Below the pieces are notes generated by a model, which saw nothing but the letters and a program-made list of their open reading frames with translations, had not been told where the DNA came from and made no database searches. A program made the position numbers and the translations under genes. Below are positions 1 through 8,401 of a DNA stretch of 63,307 bases, piece by piece. Positions within the stretch are counted from its first letter, which is position 1; each line of letters begins with the position of its first letter. Source of the DNA: Candidatus Accumulibacter meliphilus (lineage in GTDB: Bacteria; Pseudomonadota; Gammaproteobacteria; Burkholderiales; Rhodocyclaceae); contig QPGA01000014.1 of the NCBI GenBank assembly GCA_003332265.1, positions 2,094 to 65,400 of the forward strand, given 5' to 3'.

Positions 1-590
1 GCATTGACGCCAGCGGCGTTGAGCTGGCGAAAATCGACGGCCATCTTGCCCACCCCCTGGACCGCATCGGTATGAAACCAGGCCCCCGCCGCTCTGGCCT
101 GCGTCGCCAGCGAGGCGACATCCTGCACAACGCCGGTCTCGTTGTTGGCCAGCATCACCGAGACGATGCGCGGTTGCTCGGCGATCAACGCCTGGAAGCT
201 TGCAACATCGACCCGTCCGGCGGCGTCCACCGCCAGCTTGTGCAAGGTCCAGCCGCGCTTGCGGAGTTGTTCGGCGGGCCTGATCACACACGGGTGCTCG
301 ATGGCGCTGACTGCCAGCACGCCAGGTTTCAGGCACGCTGCCGCACCCTTGATCAGCAGGTTGTTGGCTTCCGAACCACCACTGGTAAACACCACCTCGC
401 TGGCATGCGCACCGACTGCCGCGGCCACCTTGCTGCGCGCCTCATCGATCGCTCGCCGCGCCGCCCGGCCGTACTCATGACGACTCGAAGCGTTGCCGCA
501 GAGGCCAGAGAGGTAAGGCAACATCGCCTCGACCACCGCCGGATCGGTGGCGGTCGTTGCGTTGTGGTCGAGATAGACGGGAGCGAACAC
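1..590 (-). CDS. Cysteine desulfurase (IscS/NifS family), partial
   Basis: PLP enzyme that takes sulfur from cysteine for Fe-S cluster assembly. The gene runs off the left edge, so only about the first 196 codons are present. Reading from a GTG at 590, the N-terminus has YLDHNATT, then TSGGSEANN (cofactor-binding region), ANNETG and FHTDAVQ, all class V aminotransferase signatures. The PLP lysine and the catalytic cysteine lie outside the window. It starts 30 bp after the iscR stop and is probably cotranscribed with cysE and iscR. GTG is chosen because a TGA lies in frame a few codons upstream. The GGSEANN variant differs from classical E. coli IscS, so IscS versus NifS is left open. Confidence 0.9.
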   Translation of the reverse strand, partial: MFAPVYLDHNATTATDPAVVEAMLPYLSGLCGNASSRHEYGRAARRAIDEARSKVAAAVGAHASEVVFTSGGSEANNLLIKGAAACLKPGVLAVSAIEHPCVIRPAEQLRKRGWTLHKLAVDAAGRVDVASFQALIAEQPRIVSVMLANNETGVVQDVASLATQARAAGAWFHTDAVQGVGKMAVDFRQLNAAGVN

Positions 591-620
591 GGCGACGGGC
601 GAAGCTTTTCAAGTCTCGGT

Positions 621-1130
621 CTAGCTACCGACGGCGATGAGTTTGGCGCGCTGACGCTCGCCTTTTCGCCGCTCATCAGCTTTCCGTCGTTCCTGATGCA
701 TGACCGCCACGTCGCCGCCACTCGTGCAGCCCTGCTGCGCGACGAGATCGGCCAGCGTCACGGAACTCAGATAGTCGAACATCTTGACGTTCAACGTCGC
801 CCACAGGTCATGGGTCATGCAGCGCTCTTCGTCATGGCAGTTCTCGCGACCACCACACTGGGTAGCATCGAGCGGCTCATCAACGGCACGAATGATGTCC
901 GCGACGGTCATCGCGCTGGTTGGCCGCGCCAGGCAATAACCGCCACCTGGACCACGCACGCTGCCCACCAACTGGTGGCGACGCAACTTGCCGAACAACT
1001 GCTCCAGATACGACAGCGAAATTTTCTGGCGCTCGCTGATGCCCGCCAGAGACACCGGGCCGTCACCGCCGCGCAGAGCCAGGTCGATCATCGCCGTCAC
1101 TGCAAAACGCCCTTTGGTCGTCAGTCTCAT
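621..1130 (-). CDS. iscR: Fe-S cluster-sensing transcriptional regulator IscR
   Basis: Rrf2-family regulator of 169 residues that senses Fe-S status and controls cluster-assembly genes. The N-terminal winged helix begins MRLTTKGRFA. The cluster ligands C92, C98, C104 and H107 match the E. coli pattern. The C-terminal tail (residues 140-169) is highly charged and longer than the core fold needs. A strong promoter (TTGACT, 17 bp, TATAGT) lies just upstream and overlaps the cysE stop codon. The -35 region also resembles half of a type-1 IscR site, which is consistent with autoregulation. The cysteine desulfurase follows directly. Confidence 0.96.
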   Translation of the reverse strand: MRLTTKGRFAVTAMIDLALRGGDGPVSLAGISERQKISLSYLEQLFGKLRRHQLVGSVRGPGGGYCLARPTSAMTVADIIRAVDEPLDATQCGGRENCHDEERCMTHDLWATLNVKMFDYLSSVTLADLVAQQGCTSGGDVAVMHQERRKADERRKGERQRAKLIAVGS

Positions 1131-1188
1131 ATTTTCTCCTCCGATGCTACACGTACTAATAATTGTTGATCAAAATACTACACTATTG

Positions 1189-1217
1189 ACTATAGCGAGC
1201 GACCGCCTATTAGTCAA
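1189..1217 (-). promoter_or_regulatory. iscR promoter with IscR half-site
   Basis: On the minus strand a -35 TTGACT (1212-1217) and a -10 TATAGT (1189-1194) are separated by exactly 17 bp. The sequence ATAGTTGACTAATA across the -35 fits the left half of the published type-1 IscR consensus. The right half is not conserved. The -35 overlaps the cysE stop codon, so iscR can be transcribed separately from cysE. Confidence 0.65.
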
Positions 1218-1962
1218 CTATTTTACTCAAGTATTGCGGGTCGAACTGAGCCGCCGTCGCCAGGTCGCCGTTGACATGCACGCCAGCGTCTTCAAGCTTC
1301 TTGAGCAGCAATTCGAAGCGCCGATCGACTTCCGTCGCATGATCGAGCAGGCCATGAATCGCCTTGGCCAAGGGATCATCCTGATTGGCGGCCAGCGCAT
1401 AGGCCGAAAAGCCCAGTTGCCCCGCCATCTGCTCGCGCCTCTGGTCCTGCTCGTTATCGATGATTCGTGCCGGATTACCGACCGCGGTCGCCCCACTCGG
1501 AACATTCTTGACGACCACCGCATTGGAGCCGACTTTCGCCGACGCGCCAACCGTAATCGGCCCGAGCACCTGCGCTCCGGCGCCGATCACCACACCGTCC
1601 TCCAGCGTCGGATGGCGCTTGCCCTTGTTCCACGAGGTGCCGCCCAGAGTGACACCATGGTAGAGCGTCACGTCGTCACCGATCACCGCCGTTTCGCCGA
1701 TGACCACTCCCATCCCGTGATCGATGAACATACGCCGGCCGATGGTCGCGCCGGGATGGATTTCGATACCGGTGAAGAAACGTCCGAAGTGCGAAACCAG
1801 GCGACCCAGCCAACGCAGACCGCGCGCCCACAGCCAGTGCGCAAGACGATGCAGGGTGATGGCATGCACGCCTGGATAGCAGGTCAGCACCTCCCAGAAA
1901 GTGCGCGCGGCGGGATCACGCTTGAAAACTGACTGGATGTCTTCGCGAAGACGGCTGAACAT
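1210..1962 (-). CDS. cysE: Serine O-acetyltransferase
   Basis: Acetylates serine with acetyl-CoA, the first committed step of cysteine synthesis, supplying substrate to the adjacent cysteine desulfurase. The 250-residue protein has the N-terminal helical region followed by left-handed beta-helix hexapeptide repeats: [30 protein letters not shown], then [14 protein letters not shown]. The catalytic His lies in the DHGMG segment. The C-terminal 70 residues form a less conserved tail. It lies between trmJ and iscR, the usual Isc arrangement in this class. A good IscR type-1 site sits directly upstream. Confidence 0.95.
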   Translation of the reverse strand: MFSRLREDIQSVFKRDPAARTFWEVLTCYPGVHAITLHRLAHWLWARGLRWLGRLVSHFGRFFTGIEIHPGATIGRRMFIDHGMGVVIGETAVIGDDVTLYHGVTLGGTSWNKGKRHPTLEDGVVIGAGAQVLGPITVGASAKVGSNAVVVKNVPSGATAVGNPARIIDNEQDQRREQMAGQLGFSAYALAANQDDPLAKAIHGLLDHATEVDRRFELLLKKLEDAGVHVNGDLATAAQFDPQYLSKIVD

Positions 1963-1991
1963 GAAAGGAAAATCCTTGAACGATGACCACG

Positions 1992-2024
1992 ATTATACAA
2001 TACCGGACTATTTTAGTACACTAC
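1992..2024 (-). promoter_or_regulatory. cysE promoter with type-1 IscR binding site
   Basis: The minus strand carries a consensus -10 TATAAT (1992-1997). Immediately upstream, positions 2000-2024 match 21 of 25 positions of the known type-1 IscR consensus; the clearest part is ACTAAAATAGTCCGGTAT. The site occupies the -35 region and overlaps the trmJ stop, so it would plausibly repress cysE-iscR-desulfurase when clusters are plentiful. Assigned by eye against the remembered consensus. Confidence 0.6.
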
Positions 2025-2839
2025 TTCGCGGCGCTTCCAAGGCCCTCGCCCGGGGTGTCGCACGGCGCGCCGCCCGGCGAGGTTTTCCGTTCGACCGCAT
2101 CGAGCAGGCCGCGCAGGATGTTGATCTCGTCGCGTTCAAGCTCGGCGCGCCCGAACAGACGGCGCAGCTTGGGCAGCAGCCGCCGCGGCCGCTGCGGATC
2201 GAGAAAGCCGCTGCTGACCATGACCCGTTCGAGGTGCAGATAGAAGCGCTCGACGTCCTCGTGCGCCGCTGGCGGCGAGGCAAAAGGGACGGCGCGGGTG
2301 ACCACCGGTGGATGGCCGTCGAAGGCCGCCAGGCGCAGTTCGTAGCACAGCAACTGCACCGCCGAAGCCAGATTCAGCGAGCTGTAGTCGGGATTCGCCG
2401 GGATGAACACCGTCCGCTGGCAGCGCTGCACCTCGGCGTTCGACAAGCCAGCCGTCTCGTTGCCGAACAGCAGCGCCACCTCCCCCTCGCCGGCCCTGGA
2501 GAGGATGTCCGTCGCCGCCTCGCGCGCCGGCAGCGCCGGCGGCCCGAGGTTGCGGTGCCGCGCCGACAGCGCGTACACCTGCACCGTTCCGGCCAGCGCC
2601 TCGTCGAGGCTGCTGCACACCTGCGCCTGTTCGAGAATATCGTCTGCGTCGGCAGCACGCGCCACCGCCTGCGGGTCGGGAAAGTGCTTCGGATTGACCA
2701 GTGACAGCCGCGACAAACCCATGGTCTTCATCGCGCGTGCGGCAGCGCCGATATTGCCTGGGTGACTGGTGTGCGAAAGGACAACACGGATGCGCGCGAG
2801 CGGCGAACCGGAAGAATGCGACCCTGCGGGCCTGTTCAT
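2021..2839 (-). CDS. trmJ: tRNA (cytidine/uridine-2'-O-)-methyltransferase TrmJ
   Basis: SPOUT-class methyltransferase that modifies the 2'-OH of position 32 in several tRNAs using SAM. The 272-residue protein has RVVLSHTSHPGNIGAAARAMKTMG near the start (residues about 18-41), LLFGNETAGLSN (motif 2) and IPANPDYSSLNLASAVQLLCYE (motif 3, the knotted SAM site). The C-terminal extension of about 100 residues is typical of TrmJ rather than shorter SpoU proteins. It is divergent from suhB, as in many gammaproteobacteria and betaproteobacteria, and upstream of the cysE-iscR group on the same strand. Confidence 0.94.
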   Translation of the reverse strand: MNRPAGSHSSGSPLARIRVVLSHTSHPGNIGAAARAMKTMGLSRLSLVNPKHFPDPQAVARAADADDILEQAQVCSSLDEALAGTVQVYALSARHRNLGPPALPAREAATDILSRAGEGEVALLFGNETAGLSNAEVQRCQRTVFIPANPDYSSLNLASAVQLLCYELRLAAFDGHPPVVTRAVPFASPPAAHEDVERFYLHLERVMVSSGFLDPQRPRRLLPKLRRLFGRAELERDEINILRGLLDAVERKTSPGGAPCDTPGEGLGSAAK

Positions 2840-2867
2840 ATTAGAATCGGGGTCCTCTACACCAATC

Positions 2868-2885
2868 GGGCGGCATCAGCCGCCC
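2868..2885. repeat. Perfect inverted repeat in the trmJ/suhB divergent region
   Basis: GGGCGGC (2868-2874) and GCCGCCC (2879-2885) are separated by ATCA, giving a perfect 7-bp hairpin. It lies between the trmJ start and the presumed suhB start. No T-run follows, so it is not a terminator. It could be an operator or a leader structure. Confidence 0.4.
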
Positions 2886-2901
2886 GTCGCGCCTTCAAAT
2901 C

Positions 2902-3712
2902 ATGCATCCAGCCTCTGAACATCATCATCAAGGCGGCGCGTCGCGCCAGCCAGATCATCAACCGTGCGGCACTCGATCTCGAGCATCTGCAGATCACCAC
3001 CAAGCGCCAGAGCGACTTCGTCACCGAAGTCGACAAAGCGGCCGAGGCGGCGATCATCGACATCCTGCGCGAGGCCTATCCGGAATACGGCATTTTAGCA
3101 GAAGAGTCCGGCCTGACCGCCGGTCAGGGCGGCGGCAGCGACTATCAGTGGATCATCGACCCCCTCGATGGCACGACCAATTTCATCCACGGCTTTCCCC
3201 AATACGCGATCTCGATCGCCCTCGCCTACCGCGGACAGGTGACGCAAGCGGTGGTCTATGACCCGCTGCGCAACGAGATGTTTACCGCCAGCAAGGGCGG
3301 CGGCGCCTTCCTCAACGACCGCCGCATCCGGGTCAGCAAGTGCCTGAAACTGGAAACCGCCCTGATCGGTACCGGCTTCCCCTACCGCATCTACGACCAC
3401 ATCGACGCCTACCTGCAAATCTTCAAGGAACTGGCGAAGAAGACGGCCGGCATGCGCCGCCCTGGTGCGGCCGCACTCGACCTGGCCTATGTTGCCTGCG
3501 GACGCTTCGACGGCTTCTGGGAGTTCGGCCTGTCGCCCTGGGACATGGCCGGCGGTGTGCTGCTGATCTCGGAAGCCGGCGGCCTGGTCAGCGACCTCGC
3601 CGGCAACGAAACCTATCTGCAATCCGGCAACCTGGTTGCCGGTACGCCGAAAGTCTTCGCGCAATTGCTGCAGGTGATCGATAGCCACCGCACGCCGGGG
3701 CTGGAGGCGTGA
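2902..3712 (+). CDS. suhB: Inositol-1-monophosphatase family protein SuhB (5' end apparently frameshifted)
   Basis: Mg-dependent phosphatase of the inositol monophosphatase family; SuhB homologues also act in rRNA transcription complexes. Motifs seen are EVDKAAE, ILAEESG, the metal-binding WIIDPLDGTTNF and SPWDMAGG near the C-terminus. The usual start MHPxLNI is split. ATG 2902 encodes MHPA, but LNIIIKAARR is read in the next frame, consistent with one extra base (or two missing) around 2911-2916. The main frame is open upstream to ATG 2816 or 2762, which would give an atypical basic N-terminal extension overlapping trmJ. The body of the gene is intact. Sequencing error and real mutation cannot be told apart here. 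Confidence 0.9.
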
Positions 3713-3878
3713 GAGGTGAGATCGGTGCGGAATCGCCCTTCGGCACACAGCTTCTCCAATGCCGCCCGGCGTTCCGGCAAGACCTCTTCTCAGAAAGCGG
3801 TCGGGAACCGCGAGCCCCACCAGAGGGCCCAGCGGCCCTTCCCCGGCCAAAAATCCCCCATTTAGCGCTGGAAACTCT

Positions 3879-4997
3879 TCAGCCGGCAAGCACCGACAAG
3901 GCATCGTGATAGTCGTACTTGAGGTCGTCGGCGACCTCGCGGCAGGTAACTTTGCCGAAAGCGACGTTGAGACCGTTGCGCAGGTGCTCGCTGTCCTGCA
4001 GCGCCTGCCGCCAGCCCTTGTCGGCGATCTGCAGCGCGAAAGGCAGGGTCGCATTGTTGAGTGCGTAGGTCGAAGTGTTCGGAACGCCACCCGGCATGTT
4101 GGCGACGCAATAGTGCACCACGCCGCCGACCACGTAGGTCGGGTCGGCGTGCGTCGTCGCCTTGGCGGTCTCGCAGCAGCCCCCTTGGTCGATGGCCACG
4201 TCGACGATCACTGACCCGGGCTTCATCTCATTGACCAGATCGCGAGTGATCAACTTTGGTGCCGCGGCACCCGGGATCAGCACGCCACCGATGACCAGAT
4301 CGGCGGTCAGCACGTGCTGCTCGACATTATCCCGGTTTGAAAAAACGGTGATCACGCGCGCGCCGAGCTGGCGATCGAGGCGCCGCAGGACGTCGAGGCT
4401 GCGGTCGATGACCACCACCTGCGCACCAGTGCCGACGGCGATCTGCGCGGCGTTCGAACCGACGACACCGCCGCCGAGGATGACGATTTTCGCCGACGGT
4501 ACACCGGCGACGCCGCCGAGCAGGATGCCCATGCCGCCGTGCGCTTTCTCGAGGCAATAGGCGCCGGCCTGGATCGACAGGCGTCCGGCGACTTCCGACA
4601 TCGGCGCCAGCAAGGGCAGGCCGCCGCCGGGCTGGGTGACCGTTTCGTAGGCGATGCAAACGGCGCCGCTGCTCACCAGGTCGGCACACTGTGCGGGATC
4701 CGGCGCGAGATGCAGGTAGGTGTAGAGGATCTGCCCTTCGCGCAGCATGGCGCGCTCGCCGGCCTGCGGCTCTTTGACCTTGATGATCATTTCGGCCTTG
4801 GCAAAAATCTCCGCGGCGGTCGCGGCAATCGTCGCTCCGGCCTTCTCGTAAACCTCGTCAGCGGCACCGATGCCAGCGCCGGCGCCGGTTTCAACAGTCA
4901 CCGGATGCCCGTGCTCGACCATCTCGCGCACCGACGACGGGGTCAGGCCGACACGGTATTCGTGGTTTTTTATCTCCTTGGGTACGCCGACGTGCAT
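3879..4997 (-). CDS. ald: Alanine dehydrogenase
   Basis: NAD-dependent interconversion of L-alanine with pyruvate and ammonium. The 372 residues match the usual length. Family features are [20 protein letters not shown] at the N-terminus, IIKVKEPQ, a Rossmann glycine motif [12 protein letters not shown] near residue 175 and DQGGCCETA near residue 270. It stands alone, convergent with suhB and divergent from the sigma factor gene. A clear GGAGAC-type ribosome site precedes the ATG. Alanine is a plausible link between carbon and nitrogen overflow in this organism, but that is inference. Confidence 0.95.
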   Translation of the reverse strand: MHVGVPKEIKNHEYRVGLTPSSVREMVEHGHPVTVETGAGAGIGAADEVYEKAGATIAATAAEIFAKAEMIIKVKEPQAGERAMLREGQILYTYLHLAPDPAQCADLVSSGAVCIAYETVTQPGGGLPLLAPMSEVAGRLSIQAGAYCLEKAHGGMGILLGGVAGVPSAKIVILGGGVVGSNAAQIAVGTGAQVVVIDRSLDVLRRLDRQLGARVITVFSNRDNVEQHVLTADLVIGGVLIPGAAAPKLITRDLVNEMKPGSVIVDVAIDQGGCCETAKATTHADPTYVVGGVVHYCVANMPGGVPNTSTYALNNATLPFALQIADKGWRQALQDSEHLRNGLNVAFGKVTCREVADDLKYDYHDALSVLAG

Positions 4998-5271
4998 CGC
5001 TGTCTCCTTATGATGATATTGGAGGCGCTTATCTTAGGCGATTTCGGTATGGCGGGCGGGCTTTTTGCGTGTCGTGCCGTTGCTCGTTCGGCACACCCCC
5101 GGCGCACGCCCGTGAGGCTTGCCTGCGGGACTCACCGCTCGAGAACCGTCCCGCAGCACGACAAGCGGCGCGCCAGCGCCAAGACCTCGGCATGTCTATC
5201 GCCGCTGCGCGCTTGCGTATAAACTGCCACTCCCGAACCCGGCGACTTGCCCCCACCGATTGCAGAAGCCG

Positions 5272-5925
5272 ATGACCCGCAACGATCGCGACAGCAACAA
5301 TCGCACGCCACCTCCGGACAGCACCGGCCCGGCGCTCCCCGCCGCTGCCGAGACGATCGCTGCGGAGCTGGCCGGCTTTCGCCGTGACATGCTGCGCTTT
5401 GCGGTGCTGCAGTTGCGCGATCAGGCAAGCGCCGAAGACGCCGTGCAGGAAACCATGCTCGCCGCGCTTGAAGGCGCGGCTCGCTTTGCCGAGCGCGCCA
5501 AGCTGAAAACCTGGGTGTTCTCGATTTTGCGCAACAAGATCGTCGACATCATCCGACGGCGGGTTCGCGAACCGATCCACGAAGCAGCCGAGCAGGAAGT
5601 CGACGACGCCGATTTCGACCCGCTGTTCAAGAGCAATGGTCACTGGCAACGTGATGCGCGGCCTTCGGACTGGGGAAATCCGGAAAAAACTTTCGAAAAC
5701 CGCAACTTCTGGGCCGTCTTCGACGCCTGCCTGCAGCGCCTGCCGCCGACCACCGCGCGCGTCTTCATGATGCGCGAAATGCTCGGCCTGGAGACCAGCG
5801 AAATCTGCCACGAACTGTCGATGAGCAGCAGCAATTGCTGGGTCGTGCTGCATCGAGCACGCATGGGACTACGCCTGTGCCTCGAACAAAAGTGGTTCGG
5901 CAGCGGAGAACGAGGCGGTCGATGA
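5272..5925 (+). CDS. Sigma-70 family RNA polymerase sigma factor, ECF type
   Basis: Alternative sigma factor of 217 residues. Region 2 is visible as FRRDMLRFAVLQL...ASAEDAVQET followed by LKTWVFSILRNKIVDIIRRR. Region 4 is visible as FDACLQRLPPTTARVFMMREMLGLETSEICHEL with a helix-turn-helix. The linker between them is longer than in minimal ECF factors (about residues 108-150). The start at 5272 gives MTRNDRD; upstream in-frame codons lack family similarity. No zinc-finger anti-sigma gene follows, only a 36-codon ORF. Its target promoters cannot be read from this window. Confidence 0.88.
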   Translation: MTRNDRDSNNRTPPPDSTGPALPAAAETIAAELAGFRRDMLRFAVLQLRDQASAEDAVQETMLAALEGAARFAERAKLKTWVFSILRNKIVDIIRRRVREPIHEAAEQEVDDADFDPLFKSNGHWQRDARPSDWGNPEKTFENRNFWAVFDACLQRLPPTTARVFMMREMLGLETSEICHELSMSSSNCWVVLHRARMGLRLCLEQKWFGSGERGGR

Positions 5926-6032
5926 GCGACCAAGAAGCGAGCAATAAGCGGACAGGCGAATGGCAGCAGCGCCGCGGCAAGCAGCAACGGCCCGCGATCA
6001 GGTGCCGACAACGCCCCCATCCGCGCGCCTGA
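5922..6032 (+). CDS. Possible 36-residue ORF coupled to the sigma factor gene
   Basis: An ATG at 5922 overlaps the sigma factor TGA (ATGA) and opens a short, very basic and Gln-rich reading frame (MSDQEASNKRTGEWQQ...). It ends inside the 3' end of the convergent phoX gene. Stop-start coupling is the only evidence that it is real. It has no CHCC zinc finger and does not resemble a known anti-sigma factor. It may be chance or a decayed remnant. Confidence 0.2.
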   Translation: MSDQEASNKRTGEWQQRRGKQQRPAIRCRQRPHPRA

Positions 6033-7920
6033 TCACCAGCGTCGCCGAACGCGGTCGGCCGCCGGTGACGCCGGCAAACTGGTTGGCTGGCCATTCTGAT
6101 CCGGCCAGCGGCGCCGACGGCGACGAACGCCCACCGGCCGCTTCACCAGGATGCTGGACGTTGATGAACAGACTGCGTGCATCCGGCGTGGCGCTGATGC
6201 CGGTGATCTCGCAGGCTTTCGGTCCGGTCAGGAAGCGCCGTATCTCACCGCTGGCGACATCGGCGACGAGCATCTGATTGTTACCGAGCCGCTGGTAGTC
6301 GCCACGATTCGCGACGCTGCCGGAAACGTCGGTCTGGATCCAGAGGCGACCGGCGCGATCGAACCACAGGCCGTCCGGGCTGGCGAAAGCATCGCCTTTG
6401 ATGTTCCCGCGCTTCGCCGGGTCGGGATTTTCGGGGTCGCCACAGAGCACGAAAACATCCCAGTCAAAAGCAGCAGCCGCCGCATCCGCCTGTTCCTCGC
6501 GCCAGCGAATGATGTGCCCGAAAGCATTCTCTACGCGGGGATTCGCAGCGTTGGCGGTCAAGCGCTTGCGGTTGTTGGTCAGCGTGCAATACACCTCGCC
6601 ACTCTGCGGATCGACGGCCAGCCATTCCGGGCGGTCCATCTTCGTTGCGCCAACGAGATCGGCGGCCTGGCGTGTACGGATCAGAATGTCGGCCTGATCA
6701 GCGAAGCCACTAGCCTCGTCGAGACCATTCTGCCCGTGCTGCAGGGCGATCCAGTGACCTTTGCCATCGCCGTCGTCGAAGCGCGCCACGTACAGCGTCC
6801 CGACGTCGAGCAGACGCCCGCCAGAAGCGGGATCTCCGGCAGCGAAGCGATCGCTGGAGACAAACTTGTAAAGGTACTCGAAAGCCTGGTCATCGCTCAT
6901 GTAGACCACGACACGGCCGTCCCTGGCCAGCGTAAGCGTGGCACATTCGTGCTTGAAGCGACCGAGGGCGGTACGCTTGACGGGCGCCTGCGCAGGTTTC
7001 CAGGGATCGATTTCGACCACCCAGCCAAAACGATTGGCTTCATTCGCCTCGCTCGCCACATCGAAGCGACTGTCGTACTCGTGCCAGCGGAATCCGGCAC
7101 CCTTGGCGCGGATACCATAACGCTTCTGATCGGCGGTCGGCTCGACAAGGCCGTTGAAATAGCCGTCGAAGTTCTCTTCACAGGTGAGGTAAGTGCCCCA
7201 CGGAGTGTGCCCCATCGCGCAATTGGCCAGCGTCCCGAAGACGACGTTGCCACGCCGGTCGTCGCCGGTGCGCATGCCTGGCGCGCCGGCCGCCGGACCG
7301 GCGATGCGTGTCGGCGTGCGCGCGCTTATCCGACGCGCGTACCGAGACGGCCGCACGAGCTGCCAGCGAAACTCGCCGCCGCTCTCCTTGAGCGCAACTT
7401 CGATCACTGACACGCCATGCGCGTTCTGGGACTTGCGCGTCTTCTCGTGGCTCCAGTCGACCATCCCGTCGGGATGCAGAAGCCCGTCGTCCGTGTATTC
7501 GTGATTGATGCACAGCAGGCCGTGCGTCGACGATGGCTTGCCGTCCTCGACCCAGGGAAAGAAGTGCATGCCGTCATGATGCATACCGGCCTGCTCGGCC
7601 TGCTCGCTGGCGCTGTTGCCCGCATCGGCGCGGAATAGTGGTCCGTCCGAGATCGGGTCACCCCAGGCGTAGAGCAGCTGCACCGAGTAGCCATCGGGAA
7701 CGCGCACGATATCGTCGCTCGAAATGCTGATTGGCGTAAAACCAATACCTGGCCGGCCCGTCGGCCCGGCCAGCACCGGCAGGCCGAAAAAGGACAGTGC
7801 GGCACTACCAAGACCAGCCTGTAGCAAGCGCCGCCGCGTCGTGACGGTGGCCGAAAGCGCCGTGAAAAGCTGCGCGAAGTACGGGTTCGCGCTGTCGTTA
7901 CTGATCAGGTCCTTGTCCAT
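5998..7920 (-). CDS. phoX: PhoX family alkaline phosphatase (DUF839), Tat-exported
   Basis: Periplasmic or secreted phosphomonoesterase that releases phosphate from organic esters; PhoX enzymes use Fe/Ca cofactors. The 640-residue protein has a twin-arginine signal around residues 27-50 (TTRRRLLQAG, then a hydrophobic stretch ending VLAG). DUF839 hallmarks include LLCINHEYTDD, GNVVFGTLANCAMGHTPWGTYLTCEENFDGYF, FKHECATL and SPDGLWFDRAGRLWIQTD. A possible Pho box in inverse orientation lies upstream (7969-7986), next to a -10-like GATAAT. Together with the Pho box at 9064 this suggests phosphate-starvation control. Confidence 0.93.
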   Translation of the reverse strand: MDKDLISNDSANPYFAQLFTALSATVTTRRRLLQAGLGSAALSFFGLPVLAGPTGRPGIGFTPISISSDDIVRVPDGYSVQLLYAWGDPISDGPLFRADAGNSASEQAEQAGMHHDGMHFFPWVEDGKPSSTHGLLCINHEYTDDGLLHPDGMVDWSHEKTRKSQNAHGVSVIEVALKESGGEFRWQLVRPSRYARRISARTPTRIAGPAAGAPGMRTGDDRRGNVVFGTLANCAMGHTPWGTYLTCEENFDGYFNGLVEPTADQKRYGIRAKGAGFRWHEYDSRFDVASEANEANRFGWVVEIDPWKPAQAPVKRTALGRFKHECATLTLARDGRVVVYMSDDQAFEYLYKFVSSDRFAAGDPASGGRLLDVGTLYVARFDDGDGKGHWIALQHGQNGLDEASGFADQADILIRTRQAADLVGATKMDRPEWLAVDPQSGEVYCTLTNNRKRLTANAANPRVENAFGHIIRWREEQADAAAAAFDWDVFVLCGDPENPDPAKRGNIKGDAFASPDGLWFDRAGRLWIQTDVSGSVANRGDYQRLGNNQMLVADVASGEIRRFLTGPKACEITGISATPDARSLFINVQHPGEAAGGRSSPSAPLAGSEWPANQFAGVTGGRPRSATLVIRRADGGVVGT

Positions 7921-7948
7921 CGCTTGTCTCTGTCCGGGTTTGACGGAA

Positions 7949-7986
7949 AGGAGCGATTATCGCTCAGTGCGTCACAAAGCCGTCAT
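7949..7986 (-). promoter_or_regulatory. Candidate PhoB-dependent promoter of phoX
   Basis: On the plus strand, GCGTCAC-AAAG-CCGTCAT (7969-7986) has two 7-mers spaced by 4 nt, matching 11 of 14 positions of the Pho box repeat CTGTCAT/C. It reads opposite to phoX. About 7 nt nearer phoX a GATAAT -10 lies inside the palindrome GAGCGA-TTA-TCGCTC. Orientation and degeneracy make this tentative. Confidence 0.35.
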
Positions 7987-8043
7987 CGCTAATGAACCGC
8001 GGGCCTCCCGGACAGGCGCACAAGCTGTTCGCTGGCGGCTGAT

Positions 8044-8388
8044 CTACGCGGCGCGATGTTGCTGGTGCTGCCGCTGCTGCTCTTCAACATGGCGCCGCAA
8101 GACGTCGTTCATGCGCGTCTGCCAACCATCGCCGCTGGCCTTGAAGTAATCGAGAACTTCCGGGCTATAGCGTACGGTCACCGCCACCTTGGTCGGCAGC
8201 TTCTGCGGGCCGCGCCGGCCGGGTTGGCGAACTTTCGCCTTGCTCGAGACACCTGGCGCGATTTCTACGGGTTGATTGGTATCACGGACATTTTCAGGAT
8301 CCTTCGCACGCTCCGCCTTGGCCACCCGCGCCACGCGTTTGCGTTCCTTGCCGAACGTCGAAGACGTTGCCACAGCTTCTTTTTTCAT
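8044..8388 (-). CDS. BrnA-like antitoxin, no BrnT partner seen
   Basis: A 114-residue protein. The C-terminal part, VAVTVRYSPEVLDYFKASGDGWQTRMNDVLRRHV (residues about 68-101), fits the ribbon-helix-helix region of BrnA antitoxins, which normally neutralise the RNase BrnT and repress their own operon. The first 65 residues are a basic, disordered-looking extension not needed in minimal BrnA. BrnT is normally encoded immediately upstream of brnA, but the upstream gene here is a different ribbon-helix-helix protein and no BrnT-like frame is visible. AAGGTG provides a ribosome site before ATG 8388; the hairpin of a dispersed repeat ends right next to it. Confidence 0.7.
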   Translation of the reverse strand: MKKEAVATSSTFGKERKRVARVAKAERAKDPENVRDTNQPVEIAPGVSSKAKVRQPGRRGPQKLPTKVAVTVRYSPEVLDYFKASGDGWQTRMNDVLRRHVEEQQRQHQQHRAA

Positions 8389-8401
8389 TTTCTTTCACCT
8401 T

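Noticed and set aside
72-1169. Long plus-strand frame opposite the cysteine desulfurase and iscR
   Set aside because: It is the antisense shadow of two well-supported genes and has the Arg/His/Gln-rich composition typical of such shadows in GC-rich DNA.
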